Shown here piece after piece: positions 1 through 9,422 of a DNA stretch of 64,000 bases (positions are counted from its first letter, which is position 1; every line of letters begins with the position of its first letter). The notes below the pieces were generated by a model. It was given only the letters and a program-made list of their open reading frames with translations. It was not told where the DNA came from and did not search any database. This DNA is from Calothrix membranacea FACHB-236 (GTDB taxonomy: Bacteria; Cyanobacteriota; Cyanobacteriia; Cyanobacteriales; Nostocaceae), in contig NZ_JACJPX010000005.1 of NCBI RefSeq assembly GCF_014696315.1, positions 62,001 to 126,000 of the forward strand, read 5' to 3'. The position numbers were made by a program, and so were the translations under genes.

Positions 1-64
1 TGTCCATATAGCTTTTGGTGTCTTCCGCCTTCCGGCAATCCTACGCGGATAATAAATCGCGCTT

Positions 65-181
65 TTACTCGAAATCCCGACGACCGGGGTTACGAGCTGG
101 ATCGTTAGACAAGAATCCCAAGACGAAGATAGTTACAAAGAAGGCAACAACAATATAAACAACGATTTTTAAAGTAAGCAT
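65..181 (-). CDS. psbI: Photosystem II reaction centre protein I
   Basis: A 38-codon gene reading [15 protein letters not shown] at the start and ending in [12 protein letters not shown]. This is the signature of PsbI, the single-helix subunit at the periphery of the photosystem II reaction centre beside D1. Residues 4 to 25 form one transmembrane helix, followed by a short charged stromal (cytoplasmic) tail. Length equals the family norm of about 38 residues. The ATG at 181 is preceded on the minus strand by a TTGGAG Shine-Dalgarno about 9 bases upstream. It stands alone, with no other photosystem gene next to it. Identification rests on near identity to remembered PsbI sequences. Confidence 0.97.
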   Translation of the reverse strand: MLTLKIVVYIVVAFFVTIFVLGFLSNDPARNPGRRDFE

Positions 182-504
182 CAGAGAAATCTCCAAAAGG
201 TATGAGAAACAGCAAATCTCTCTCTCGGTATCTGCTATGCAGAAAAGATAGCTCCTTTATATTACCCAAATCTCGTACCTTTTTTGGAGGACTCTATTGA
301 GACAGGTCGAGTGTTTGGTTGTTGTTGCTGTTGTTGTGTATCTATCTTTGAGATATTCCCAATCAAGAACTTGTGGACTCGCTACTCTTGTGACGTTTAC
401 TCACGCCTTAGGTTTCCATCTGTAAACAAAGAATTTGTTTGGTGTTTGGTGTTGGGTAATTAGTAATTGGTAATTGGTAATCGGAATTTCTTCCCTCATC
501 ACCC
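182..504. other. psbI upstream region with short heptamer array
   Basis: This gap holds the psbI leader (minus strand), a TTG/CTG-rich stretch near 315-340 and a four-unit heptanucleotide array at 454-481. An AT-rich TAATATAAAG stretch near 255-265 (minus strand) could be a -10 region for psbI, but no clear -35 is visible. No further gene was seen. Confidence 0.5.
454..481. repeat. Heptanucleotide tandem repeat (TGGTAAT type, 4 units)
   Basis: Four consecutive 7-bp units: GGGTAAT, TAGTAAT, TGGTAAT, TGGTAAT. This is the short tandemly repeated repetitive (STRR) class common in heterocystous cyanobacteria. It lies just downstream of the acyltransferase stop codon. Confidence 0.85.
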
Positions 505-1194
505 TCATCCTCTAACCTCCACCCCCTCACCTATACGGCTTTTAATCACTTTTGCCGGTATACCTACAGCTACAGAAAAAGGCGGAATATTTTTACTCAC
601 TACTGCGCCTGCACCAATGACACTACCTTTACCGATAGTGACTCCATCCAATACAGTTACTCCATGCCCTAGCCAACAGTCATTCTCAATGACGATTCCC
701 TGGCGAGTGATCCCTTGATTTCTAATTGGTTCGATCAGATCTGCAAAATTGTGATTATTCGCATATATTCCAGTGTGGGATGCAATCATGCAGTGCTTGC
801 CAATTCTGATATCCCCAGGGCCAGCAATACACACATTTGGCCCGATGAATGTTTCTTCATCAATATATATGGAAGTATTATCCAAAGAACCAATATCTAC
901 ATTGCGCTCAATTGCAACTTTATTTCCTAGATAAATTCTATTGTTATCGCCTCTGGCATCTATCCGCACACCTTTAAAGATAAATACATTCTTGCCGATT
1001 TCAATACAATCAGTGCCAAGAAATTCAACGCCATTTTGAATATAAACCTGACTATCTATACGAGCAAAGATACTACGATAAGCAAAGTTGCGTAATTTTG
1101 GGCCTAGTAGCAGTGAGGGAATTCCCCCTAGTAAACTTGTGGCAATAATTTCTTCTAAACGCTGAATTTTTGCTAAATATTGCTGAATTTTCAT
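505..1194 (-). CDS. Hexapeptide-repeat (LbH) acyltransferase
   Basis: A 229-residue protein with the left-handed beta-helix of the WcaF/CysE/LacA acyltransferase superfamily. Imperfect hexapeptide repeats run from about residue 55 to 215 (for example IGKNVF, IGPNVCI, IGKHCMI, IGKGSVIGAGAVV). NNHNF near residue 147 supplies the His expected for catalysis. The C-terminal GIPAKVI segment is typical of sugar O-acetyltransferases. The first 45 residues are helical. The likely role is acetyl-CoA-dependent O-acetylation of a sugar or polysaccharide, but the substrate cannot be read from the sequence. It has no operon partner; the exopolysaccharide cluster is more than 50 kb away in this window. Confidence 0.85.
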   Translation of the reverse strand: MKIQQYLAKIQRLEEIIATSLLGGIPSLLLGPKLRNFAYRSIFARIDSQVYIQNGVEFLGTDCIEIGKNVFIFKGVRIDARGDNNRIYLGNKVAIERNVDIGSLDNTSIYIDEETFIGPNVCIAGPGDIRIGKHCMIASHTGIYANNHNFADLIEPIRNQGITRQGIVIENDCWLGHGVTVLDGVTIGKGSVIGAGAVVSKNIPPFSVAVGIPAKVIKSRIGEGVEVRG

Positions 1195-2418
1195 GATTCA
1201 ATGTGTCTCTAATAGATTTTATTGGCTGGTAGGGATAATTTGTTATCACTGGATTTCGGGTTATGCTCATGCCATTTATCTTGAGTATTTCTCAAGCGCA
1301 GTATTGCCATAATTTTGAGCAGCAAAAATGCATATTAAGTAGTTAGCGCTCAAGCACCCACTACATCAACTGCAAAATTTGTTTAGTGAAGAGGAATATG
1401 CTGATTAAGCATCAGCTAACACATTGCTGATTTCTTATTGCTTATGCTTAATTTCAAAACCTGGTTTTTAGCAAAATGCTATGCAATACTCAAGATATAG
1501 CAAAATATCAATGTTAACAAAATTACATTTTTGATAATAATAGAATTCCTATGGAATGTTTTCATCCTAGTAATCACGGGCTAATAATGCCTAATAAAAC
1601 AACTCTATTTTTGGCACATTAGTTGTGAGAATTTACTGGTGGTCAGATCCCCGACTTCTTCAAGAAGTCGGAGAGCTAAAAACTCATCAAAAATAATGGG
1701 GAAGACCACTAGATTGAGGATTTCTATATACGCAAGCTAGCAAAACTTACATTTTACCTAAAATGTAATTATTGTTAAATAATTATGAGTATTTATGCCC
1801 TAGTAAAAATCTGCTAGGGTGGAGTATCTCCGACTTCAGCCATCACATTAAAATTAACCATCGGTGCAAACAAGTAAGCGCTTCCCCGACTACTATGACG
1901 GCTTTCTTGCAACGAATTTCTAGAGTATGCTGCTCTAATCATGTTGCACACAGATGTTACTTACAAAACAAAGCACTCTTGCTATTACATGAGTGGCTTT
2001 TCACAACAAGTGACCATCAATATAACATACTTTATTTTTATTTGGTTTCTATGAAAAATTAATTTGATGCTTGATTACTTGCTAAAAAAATAACAATATT
2101 AAGCTGTAATTTTCATCTTACGCTCATAGGAAGATTTATTTTATACAACAAAATAAAAATATTTCTAGTGTAGAATTTTACCTTTATTAATCCTTCAAAT
2201 CATGGCTCATATTTTAAAAATTAACTGAGCGCTTATACCTAACAATTTGTAAATCACCCGCCTGGATAACCCATTCGGGTGATGTGTACTCATCATTGGG
2301 CATTATACATTTTGAAGAAAACCTAGAGATTATTGGCTAGCAACGTAACTCTTCTCGCTAAGAGGGTAGATGTAAAGCAGCTTGTCAATGCCTAAACTTA
2401 GTGACAATTGTGATTTAT
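1195..2418. other. 1.2 kb gap without a convincing gene
   Basis: An AT-rich region with only a spurious reading frame (1772-2062). It contains the perfect palindromic repeat at 1651-1671. A possible hairpin has arms ATCACCCG at 2253-2260 and CGGGTGAT at 2276-2283, with a 15-nt loop, about 135 bp upstream of the next gene. No RNA gene was recognised. Confidence 0.5.
1651..1671. repeat. Dispersed palindrome (CCGACTTCTT/AAGAAGTCGG)
   Basis: Two perfect 10-bp arms around a single C. The related core GACTTCTTGCAGAAGTC occurs again at 28413-28429, so it is a dispersed palindromic element and not a gene-specific terminator. Confidence 0.75.
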
Positions 2419-2733
2419 ATGAAAGAAATTGTTGAACACGCTTTAACCACTGGCTATTTAAGTGTTGCAGCCCAAAATCAGATCCAATCGCTGCTTGCAA
2501 GTGATTATGACTCAGATGACTTAGATGCTTACATCATTTTACAGCGGGCTGTTGTGGCAGGTGATGTGAAAAAAGAAGCCCATCATCAAAAAGCTGCTGT
2601 TTCCTCTAAATCTAAAGATAAAGCATCGAATATCAAACTGGCTTATCAAGTTGCAGCTGAGCTTGCTTCTGTGGCTGCTATGGCTTTGAGTCTACCAAAA
2701 AGCACTAATGATTCTCCTTACTTTGGAGCATAA
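2419..2733 (+). CDS. Conserved-type hypothetical protein, small
   Basis: About 104 residues from the ATG at 2419; an in-frame GTG at 2401 would add six residues, and no Shine-Dalgarno decides between them. The N-terminal half (MKEIVEHALTTGYLS, then DLDAYIILQRAVVAGDV) is amphipathic helical. It resembles small uncharacterised cyanobacterial proteins I have seen, but I cannot attach a family name. The middle is Lys/Ser-rich and the C-terminus Ala-rich. There is no signal peptide or membrane helix. It stands alone, with gaps on both sides. Coding potential looks real from the regular amino-acid composition; function is unknown. Confidence 0.6.
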   Translation: MKEIVEHALTTGYLSVAAQNQIQSLLASDYDSDDLDAYIILQRAVVAGDVKKEAHHQKAAVSSKSKDKASNIKLAYQVAAELASVAAMALSLPKSTNDSPYFGA

Positions 2734-3264
2734 AATATTACATTATCTACTGTCGAAGGTAGCACATGTTACTTTATGGAAAAAAATAACAAGCAAAATT
2801 GCATGATAATAGTTTTTGGCGCAAGATTAACTATGTCTTAACCGAAAAATTTGTTAAAAAATAATTAAAAATTTAGTTTTTACTGGAACTAAAAGCAGAC
2901 TATTTTTAGCCGCATCCAGAAGCCGCGAAAGTGAGTGCAGAAAAGTGTTTAGCTCATCTAGGCTGTCTATTCAAGAATATTAAATAAATATAAATACTGA
3001 ACTAAATTAAATACACAAAGCAATCTTGATAGTGAGTCCGAAATCACAGGCAATAGTTAAGTTTTACGAGCGTCAGCAGCAACAAAACAAGACCACGTAA
3101 GATGAAAAATACTATATAGTGTAAACGTTAGGAACTATTATCAAGAATGATTCTCAATGCTTAACAAAGTCATAGCATTTTCACAAATGTAGTATAAAGA
3201 ATTGGCAACATTGGGTAAAGACAGTAAACAATAACCATAGCTACACTTGGAGTTTTGCCAACCT
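2734..3264. other. Upstream region of glycogen phosphorylase
   Basis: About 530 bp, AT-rich, with no reading frame or RNA motif that I can support. It presumably carries the glgP promoter; no strong -35/-10 pair was identified. Confidence 0.4.
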
Positions 3265-5829
3265 ATGCAGCCAATTCGTACATTTAACGTTTCTCCTTCT
3301 CTACCGCCGCGACTCGAACCGCTGCGGCGGCTGGCATATAACTTGCATTGGGACTGGAACGTTGAGAGTAAAGATTTATTTCGCCGCTTAGATCCCGATT
3401 TGTGGGAAACTAGCCATCATAACCCAGTCTTAATGCTAGGTACAATCAGCCAAGGGCGACTTTTAGAAGTTGTAGAAGATGAAGGCTTCTTGGCACAAAT
3501 GGATAGAGCTGCGCGTCAGCTAGAAGATTATTTACAAGAACGGTCTTGGTATCAAAAACAGCGCAGTAATTCACCTAAAGAATGCTACGCTTATTTTTCG
3601 GCTGAATTTGGCTTAGTAGATTGTCTACCTGTGTATTCGGGAGGCTTGGGGGTTCTCGCGGGGGATCACCTGAAATCTGCCAGTGACTTAGGGTTACCCC
3701 TAGTGGGCGTAGGGTTACTCTACCAACAAGGATACTTTGCTCAGTATCTTAATGCCGATGGTTGGCAGCAGGAACGCTATCCCATCAATGATTTCTATAA
3801 TATGCCTTTACACCTGGAACGTAATTCTGATGGTTCAGAATTGCGGATTGCCGTAGAATATCCAGGACGTAAAGTGTACGCCAGAGTTTGGCGGGTACAG
3901 GTGGGTACGGTGCCATTGTATTTGTTGGACACCAATATTGAACCCAACAACCCCTACGACCATGACATTACCGACCAGCTGTATGGTGGTGATATCGATA
4001 TGCGTATCCACCAGGAAATCATGCTGGGTATCGGTGGTGTGCAGATGTTAAAGGCTTTGGGGTATAAAGTTACTGCTTACCACATGAACGAAGGACACGC
4101 CGCCTTCTCCGCCCTAGAACGGATTCGGATGCTGATTCAGGAAGACGGGTTGCATTATGATGATGCTAAACAAGTAGTAGCTTCGAGTAATATTTTCACT
4201 ACCCATACCCCAGTACCAGCAGGGATTGACTTGTTCCCACCTCAGAAAATCTTAGACTACCTGAGATATTATGCAGATATCTTTGACTTACCTGAAGAAC
4301 AATTTTTAGGTTTGGGACGGGAAAATACTGGTGATTTATCTGCACCCTTTAGTATGGCGGTGTTGGCGCTGAAAATGGCGACATTTTCTAATGGTGTAGC
4401 CCAGCTGCATGGTGTGGTATCGCGCCAGATGTTTCAAGGATTGTGGAAGAAAGTTCCTGTTGAAGAAGTCCCGATCGCAGCCATTACTAATGGTGTCCAT
4501 GCGCGCAGTTGCGTAGCCAAATCTACACAGGAGTTGTACGATCGCTATTTAGGGCCCAACTGGTCATCAGCACCACCAGATAATCAGGTGTGGGAACGGA
4601 TGGACGCGATTCCTGATGAGGAATTGTGGCGCAATCACGAACGCTGTCGCTTAGACATGGTTTTGTATGTGCGAGAACATTTAGTCAAGCATTTACGCGA
4701 TCGCGGTGCGTCAGGTTCAGAAATTGCTCAAGCACAGGAAGTTTTAGATCCCAACGTTTTAACAGTTGGTTTTGCCCGTCGCTTTGCTACTTATAAGCGC
4801 GCTACTCTGTGGATGCGCGATTTAGAAAGAATCCGCCGGATTTTGCTAGCTGATAAAAACCGCAAAGTCCAATTTGTAATTGCTGGGAAAGCGCACCCGA
4901 AAGATATCCCCGGTAAAGAACTCATCCGTGATATCAACCATTTCATCCGCGAACAACATTTAGAAAAACAAGTTGTATTTGTTCCCAATTACGACATCCA
5001 CATCTCACGGTTAATGGTGGCTGGTTGCGATATTTGGTTAAATACACCCCGTCGTCCCCGGGAAGCTTCCGGTACTAGCGGGATGAAAGCCGCTATGAAC
5101 GGCTTACCCAATTTAAGCGTCCTTGATGGCTGGTGGGATGAAGCTGATTATGTTCGCACCGGTTGGGCGATCGGACATGGTGAAAATTACGAAGATCCCA
5201 ATTACCAGGATGAAGTAGAAGCCAACGCTCTCTACGATTTGCTAGAGAAAGAAGTTGTGCCATTATTCTACGATCATCGCGATGCTGATGGCTTACCCCG
5301 TTCTTGGGTTGCCAAAATGAAAGATGCAATTCGCCTGAATTGTCCATTTTTCAACACCGCCCGCATGGTGAGAGAATATGCTCAACGTGCTTACTTCCCA
5401 GCTAGCGATCGCTTCCATACCCTGACTGCTAATAATTATGCGCCAGCTAAAGAATTAGCCGCATGGAAAGCTAATCTTGGTGAACACTGGTTTAATATCA
5501 AAATCAAAGATATTGACGTATCAGCATCAGCAGATATTGAAGTTAACCAAACCGTTGCAGTCAAAGCCAAAGTAGATTTGGCAACTTTAACAAACAAAGA
5601 TGTCCAGGTAGAACTTTACCAAGGGGCCATTGATGCCAATGGTGATATAGTCAACGCTATCCCTGTGATCATGGATTACCAAGGCGAAGATCAACAGGGT
5701 TTAAGTGTTTACACCGCTAATATCATTTACACCATCTCTGGTTTACAAGGCTTGTCTTTGCGCGTGTTACCACAACACCCGCATTTGTCAAATCCTTACG
5801 AACCACGGTTAATTGCTTGGGCTGAATAA
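3265..5829 (+). CDS. glgP: Alpha-glucan (glycogen) phosphorylase, GT35
   Basis: About 854 residues from ATG 3265, preceded by GGAG at 3249-3252; an in-frame TTG at 3247 is a less likely start. It releases glucose-1-phosphate from glycogen using PLP. The PLP-lysine motif EASGTSGMKAAMNG is present (Lys near residue 608), as is the NGVHAR segment typical of the cyanobacterial/archaeal-type phosphorylase with an N-terminal DUF3417-like domain (LRRLAYNLHWDWN). Length fits this subclass. It stands as a single gene facing a convergent DUF429 gene, with a shared palindromic terminator between them. Its role is storage-glycogen mobilisation, typically in the dark. Confidence 0.95.
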   Translation: MQPIRTFNVSPSLPPRLEPLRRLAYNLHWDWNVESKDLFRRLDPDLWETSHHNPVLMLGTISQGRLLEVVEDEGFLAQMDRAARQLEDYLQERSWYQKQRSNSPKECYAYFSAEFGLVDCLPVYSGGLGVLAGDHLKSASDLGLPLVGVGLLYQQGYFAQYLNADGWQQERYPINDFYNMPLHLERNSDGSELRIAVEYPGRKVYARVWRVQVGTVPLYLLDTNIEPNNPYDHDITDQLYGGDIDMRIHQEIMLGIGGVQMLKALGYKVTAYHMNEGHAAFSALERIRMLIQEDGLHYDDAKQVVASSNIFTTHTPVPAGIDLFPPQKILDYLRYYADIFDLPEEQFLGLGRENTGDLSAPFSMAVLALKMATFSNGVAQLHGVVSRQMFQGLWKKVPVEEVPIAAITNGVHARSCVAKSTQELYDRYLGPNWSSAPPDNQVWERMDAIPDEELWRNHERCRLDMVLYVREHLVKHLRDRGASGSEIAQAQEVLDPNVLTVGFARRFATYKRATLWMRDLERIRRILLADKNRKVQFVIAGKAHPKDIPGKELIRDINHFIREQHLEKQVVFVPNYDIHISRLMVAGCDIWLNTPRRPREASGTSGMKAAMNGLPNLSVLDGWWDEADYVRTGWAIGHGENYEDPNYQDEVEANALYDLLEKEVVPLFYDHRDADGLPRSWVAKMKDAIRLNCPFFNTARMVREYAQRAYFPASDRFHTLTANNYAPAKELAAWKANLGEHWFNIKIKDIDVSASADIEVNQTVAVKAKVDLATLTNKDVQVELYQGAIDANGDIVNAIPVIMDYQGEDQQGLSVYTANIIYTISGLQGLSLRVLPQHPHLSNPYEPRLIAWAE

Positions 5830-5851
5830 ATTAAGTAAAAAGTAAAAGGTT

Positions 5852-5881
5852 AAAAGTTAAAAGAAATTTCTTTTAACTTTT
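5852..5881. terminator. Bidirectional A/T palindrome between convergent genes
   Basis: A perfect 30-bp palindrome (arm AAAAGTTAAAAGAAA and its complement) lies between the glgP stop and the convergent DUF429 gene, overlapping that gene's last codons. The stem is all A/T except one G-C pair per arm, so it is a weak factor-independent terminator candidate. Confidence 0.5.
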
Positions 5882-6628
5882 TACTTTGAACTTTTTACTT
5901 CCCTCTGGGATGACAATGTAACCAGTAGCGCGATCGCCTAACACTAAGTTACGTTGTTCACCCCAATACCACCAGTGTGCAGCTACATAAGCGCAGATGA
6001 GGCTATCTAATTTATCTTCCACAGCTTTTAGTGCTGCACCTGTGTGGGGAATTTCTGGTAAAAAAGAACTACTGAGAGTAGGAGAATGTAGCGGCGGTTC
6101 TAAAGTGGGCAAGATTTCCCCAATATAATTATAGAGTTTGAGCAGTTCTAAACGGCGATCGCCCAAGCGTCCTTTTTTGTATTTAAGAATTCGTTCTAAA
6201 TTGAATAAATGAACAATCGCCGGGTGGGGAAAAACTTCGATTTGATATCTACCGGGTTTTTGCGGTTCAATACTAGGTGCGTGTGCAAAACCGCGAGATT
6301 CTAATTCTAAGCCAAAGTTAACAGTGCGCTCTGCAAAAGCTAAACCCAAATTGGCTGGGTAGCATCCCGCATGATATTTACCAAAATATTTGTGAGTTAG
6401 TTTATCTGGTAATCGACTACCATCTGCATTGGGGATGAGAGTGGGTGCGTCTACACCGATTAGCGCTGGTTGCTCTGCTGGAACAAAAGTATCAATCCAA
6501 GTGAGAATATCTGCGATCGCTTCTTTTCTATTTAAATCTAGAAGTTGTAATTTACCATCAATTAATTCTAAACAACATAATCCGCTGGGTTGAGATTTCC
6601 AGCCTAAATCAATACCTAAAAATTTCAT
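5873..6628 (-). CDS. DUF429 family protein
   Basis: About 251 residues from ATG 6628; an upstream ATG (6694) would run into a dispersed repeat, so the shorter start is preferred. The N-terminus MKFLGIDLGWKS is an RNase H/actin-like first strand with the conserved Asp. A second conserved stretch, GVDAPTLIP, and the EVFPHPA motif identify DUF429, predicted to be a nuclease-fold family without established biochemical function. The C-terminus has ALKAVEDKLDSLICAYVAAHWW, characteristic of the family. It is convergent with glgP. Confidence 0.8.
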   Translation of the reverse strand: MKFLGIDLGWKSQPSGLCCLELIDGKLQLLDLNRKEAIADILTWIDTFVPAEQPALIGVDAPTLIPNADGSRLPDKLTHKYFGKYHAGCYPANLGLAFAERTVNFGLELESRGFAHAPSIEPQKPGRYQIEVFPHPAIVHLFNLERILKYKKGRLGDRRLELLKLYNYIGEILPTLEPPLHSPTLSSSFLPEIPHTGAALKAVEDKLDSLICAYVAAHWWYWGEQRNLVLGDRATGYIVIPEGSKKFKVKS

Positions 6629-6649
6629 CACTGATGATCTCATTATTGG

Positions 6650-6676
6650 GTAGGATGCGTTATTAACGCATCCTAC
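6650..6676. repeat. Dispersed palindrome (GTAGGATGCGTTA arms)
   Basis: Two perfect 13-bp arms, GTAGGATGCGTTA and TAACGCATCCTAC, around one T. The same arm type builds the ends of the MITE-like elements near 8.9 kb and 14.9 kb. It lies immediately upstream of the DUF429 start. Confidence 0.8.
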
Positions 6677-6722
6677 TTGGCATAAACATTTCAATATTTC
6701 GCAACTTATATTTAATTACAAA

Positions 6723-7673
6723 CTACGAATTAATCGCAAATTTATTTGTTGCTGCAATCAATGCACTACGTATTCCTGGTTCGCTCATCGAATGTCCCGC
6801 ATCTGGAACCACAATAAATTCTGCTTCTGGCCAAGCTCGATGTAATTCCCATGCTGATATCATTGGACAGACTACATCATAACGACCTTGAACAATTACA
6901 GCCGGAATATGCCGAATTTTATCAACATTTGAAAGTAATTGATTTTCTGATTCTAAAAATCCTTTATTGATGAAATAATGGCACTCAATCCGCGCAAAGG
7001 CTTCAGCAAAATCATTCTGCCCAAAATTTCGCATCAAGGCTGTATCAGGAAATAATCTACTAGTGCTAGCTTCCCAAATTGACCAAGCACGGGCTGCTTC
7101 TAATCTAATATTTGAATCTGGACTAGTCAATCGGTGATAATAAGCTGTTAATAAATCATTCCTTTCATCAATGGGAATTGGTTTAAGATATTCTTCCCAT
7201 GCATCAGGAAAAATATAGCTAGCACCTTCTTGATAAAACCAGCGTAATTCTTTTGGTCGCAGCATAAATATGCCACGTAAAATTAATTCGGTACAGCATT
7301 CAGGATGAGTTTGACTATATGCTAATGACAGAGTACTACCCCAACTTCCACCAAATACTGCCCATTTTTCTATTCCTAAATATTCCCGCAATTTCTTAAT
7401 ATCACTCACCAAATCCCAAGTAGTATTTTCTCGTAGTTCAGCATGAGGAGTACTTTTGCCACAACCACGTTGATCAAACATTATCAAGCGCCATTTCTCA
7501 GGATTAAAATATTGCCGATAAAAAGGTGGACAGCCACCACCAGGCCCGCCATGCAGTAAAACTATTGGTTTTCCTTGGGGATTTCCTGACTCTTCAAAAT
7601 AAATTTTATGTAATTCTGATACCTGTAAATAACCTTGTTTATAGGGTTCAATATGTGGGTAAAGTTCGTACAT
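6723..7673 (-). CDS. pip: Proline iminopeptidase (alpha/beta hydrolase, S33)
   Basis: A 316-residue cytoplasmic aminopeptidase that removes N-terminal proline. The oxyanion motif HGGPGGG is at 41-47, the nucleophile elbow GGSWGS has Ser110, the acid is in GRYDVVCP (Asp266) and the base is in GHSMSE (His294). The N-terminal YPHIEPYKQGYLQVS is the standard start of the bacterial monomeric enzyme. Length matches the family (310-320). It is followed downstream by the DUF429 gene on the same strand, with a repeat between them, so cotranscription is uncertain. Confidence 0.95.
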   Translation of the reverse strand: MYELYPHIEPYKQGYLQVSELHKIYFEESGNPQGKPIVLLHGGPGGGCPPFYRQYFNPEKWRLIMFDQRGCGKSTPHAELRENTTWDLVSDIKKLREYLGIEKWAVFGGSWGSTLSLAYSQTHPECCTELILRGIFMLRPKELRWFYQEGASYIFPDAWEEYLKPIPIDERNDLLTAYYHRLTSPDSNIRLEAARAWSIWEASTSRLFPDTALMRNFGQNDFAEAFARIECHYFINKGFLESENQLLSNVDKIRHIPAVIVQGRYDVVCPMISAWELHRAWPEAEFIVVPDAGHSMSEPGIRSALIAATNKFAINS

Positions 7674-7835
7674 TGCTATAGAATTTATATTTGATTATTA
7701 ATTATTGGAAAACCTCATAACGAGGTGATGGATTCTGAAAGTATCAAAGTACTGAGTAAGTCGGTGGAAACAAATCTCAGAAACGTAAATAGACTTGATA
7801 CTTTTACCAATGACAAATGACAGCCTTAGCTATCT

Positions 7836-8621
7836 TTAATTGCACCGCTCTACTGACATTATTGGTAAACCATCCTGAAACACTAGGAGTTGTCCTGGTT
7901 CCAAAATCGTCCAGACTTCATTGTCAGTCAGGGGGGTAGTGGCAATAATGGCGACGCGATCGCGTGGTGAAGTCAACTCGCGAAAATCCACTGTCATATC
8001 CTGATCGATTAAGTGAGCCGCTGCAAAAGGTGCTTGGCGTACTATATAGCTTAGTTTAGTGGAACAATAAGCAAAAAAGTGTTCCCCATCTGATAGCAAG
8101 TAGTTAAACACACCCTGCGCTGCAATCTCGGCAGTAACTTTACTGAGGATAGAATACAATTCCGCTAAAGGTGGTTTACCTTCAGGAAACTTTTGCCGCA
8201 AAGTTTCTAAGATAATACAAAATGCTTTTTCGCTATCAGTATCACCCACCGCTTTGTAAAAGCCCATATTCGCCGGATTAAAATCTGGTAAATTGCCGTT
8301 ATGAGCAAATACCCAATATCTACCCCAAAGTTCTCTTTGGAACGGGTGACAATTTTGTAAAGCGATGTCACCTTGTGTAGCTTTGCGAATATGAGCAATT
8401 ACGTGAGTAGAATGAATCGGATAACGGCGTACCAAATCTGCCACCGGTGACTTCACAGAGGCTTTAGCATCTAAAAAAATCCGACATCCTTTACCCTCAA
8501 AGAAAGCAATACCCCAACCATCGCAATGATCGTCAGTTCTTCCTCCCCTGGCAGAGAAACCTTCAAAAGAAAAACAGATATCTGTTGGGGTATTGCAATT
8601 CATTCCCAGCAGTTGACACAT
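7836..8621 (-). CDS. Class II glutamine amidotransferase (YafJ-like)
   Basis: About 261 residues from ATG 8621, chosen because cleavage of this Met exposes Cys2, the N-terminal nucleophile of class II (Ntn) amidotransferases (MCQLLGMNCN). Further family marks are GGRTDDHCDGWGIAFFE, AHIRKAT and FAHNGNLPDF. It has only the glutaminase-like domain and no synthase partner domain, as in YafJ/EgtC-like proteins; the acceptor substrate is unknown. An upstream in-frame ATG at 8696 would bury the catalytic Cys and is rejected. Confidence 0.88.
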   Translation of the reverse strand: MCQLLGMNCNTPTDICFSFEGFSARGGRTDDHCDGWGIAFFEGKGCRIFLDAKASVKSPVADLVRRYPIHSTHVIAHIRKATQGDIALQNCHPFQRELWGRYWVFAHNGNLPDFNPANMGFYKAVGDTDSEKAFCIILETLRQKFPEGKPPLAELYSILSKVTAEIAAQGVFNYLLSDGEHFFAYCSTKLSYIVRQAPFAAAHLIDQDMTVDFRELTSPRDRVAIIATTPLTDNEVWTILEPGQLLVFQDGLPIMSVERCN

Positions 8622-9422
8622 TGTAAAAACCCAGGGCTGCACTATGGAATTACAATACTTCAGATCGCTGCAAAATTTCTGGTGCGATCGCTTCAATCTT
8701 GGAATTTATCTTGCCTCTACGGATCTAGCAACTGGGGAAGATTCAGTGGCGCAGCAGCTTCAAGGCTTGCGGGTTGCGACTATCTTGGCTGCTAATGAAG
8801 AATCTTTCAAACCCTCTCCCTTGCCCTTTGCAACTTCAATGTGCTTTCTTATATGCTTAAGAGATAATTTATAAAGTAAACCTTAAATTGTAGGATGCGT
8901 TAGCAAAGAGTACGGCATCGACAAAGATGGTGCGTTACGGCTAAATTTTATTGTTTCTAAGTCCGAAATCTTTGCACAGCCGTAACACACCCTACTTAAT
9001 ATTTACTTTATAAATAGCCTCTAACAGCTTATGAATAAATACAGTTCGGTTAAGAAAATTATATTGATAACAAAACCAAAAAACTAGTTACTCAACAAAA
9101 AACAGAACAATAATTTTGGAGGGGGTTTGGGGGACGCAACCGTCACCCAATCGGGGGTTTGGGGGAGAATCCCCCAATTGATCTAGCTTTTTTAACAAGT
9201 GACAAATCAATTGCTCATAAGCTTAACCCAACCCTATTGGCTCATGAATCCTTGTGCCGAGAGATGCAGTAGTTCTGTTTGGCTCTTGACTTTTGACAAT
9301 CTTTGCTAAAAGAATATGACACGCAGCTTTAGTTGTAATTGAAATGAGGATGGCGCTTGCAGTTTTATAATTGATAGAGAATTGGGATACTCAACTTTTT
9401 GTTTGGAGTTTGCTTTTAAATT
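8622..9422. other. Repeat-rich gap upstream of the phycobilin lyase gene
   Basis: About 800 bp holding a MITE-like element (8857-9024) and two copies of GGGGGTTTGGGGGA (9121-9134 and 9153-9166). The reading frames here are antisense or repeat-derived and not supported. The last 60 bp before 9423 contain GGAG in the lyase leader. Confidence 0.5.
8857..9024. mobile_element. MITE-like element with long terminal inverted repeats
   Basis: A 168-bp element. Its left end contains ATTTATAAAGTAAA followed by GTAGGATGCGTTA. The right end reads, on the opposite strand, TTAGAGGCTATTTATAAAG followed by GTAGGGTGTGTTA. There is no coding capacity. The inner block 8935-8998 recurs in inverted orientation at about 14830-14893. 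This is the structure of a non-autonomous, transposase-mobilised repeat. Confidence 0.65.

Noticed and set aside
467-930. Plus-strand frames over the acyltransferase
   Set aside because: Antisense shadows of a well-supported hexapeptide protein.
1772-2062. 96-residue reading frame in the 1.2 kb gap
   Set aside because: Amino-acid composition is random (many Cys, His and Tyr), there is no ribosome site and no recognisable motif.
8526-8874. Two plus-strand frames near the amidotransferase start
   Set aside because: One overlaps the coding strand in antisense and both run into repeat DNA; no motif.
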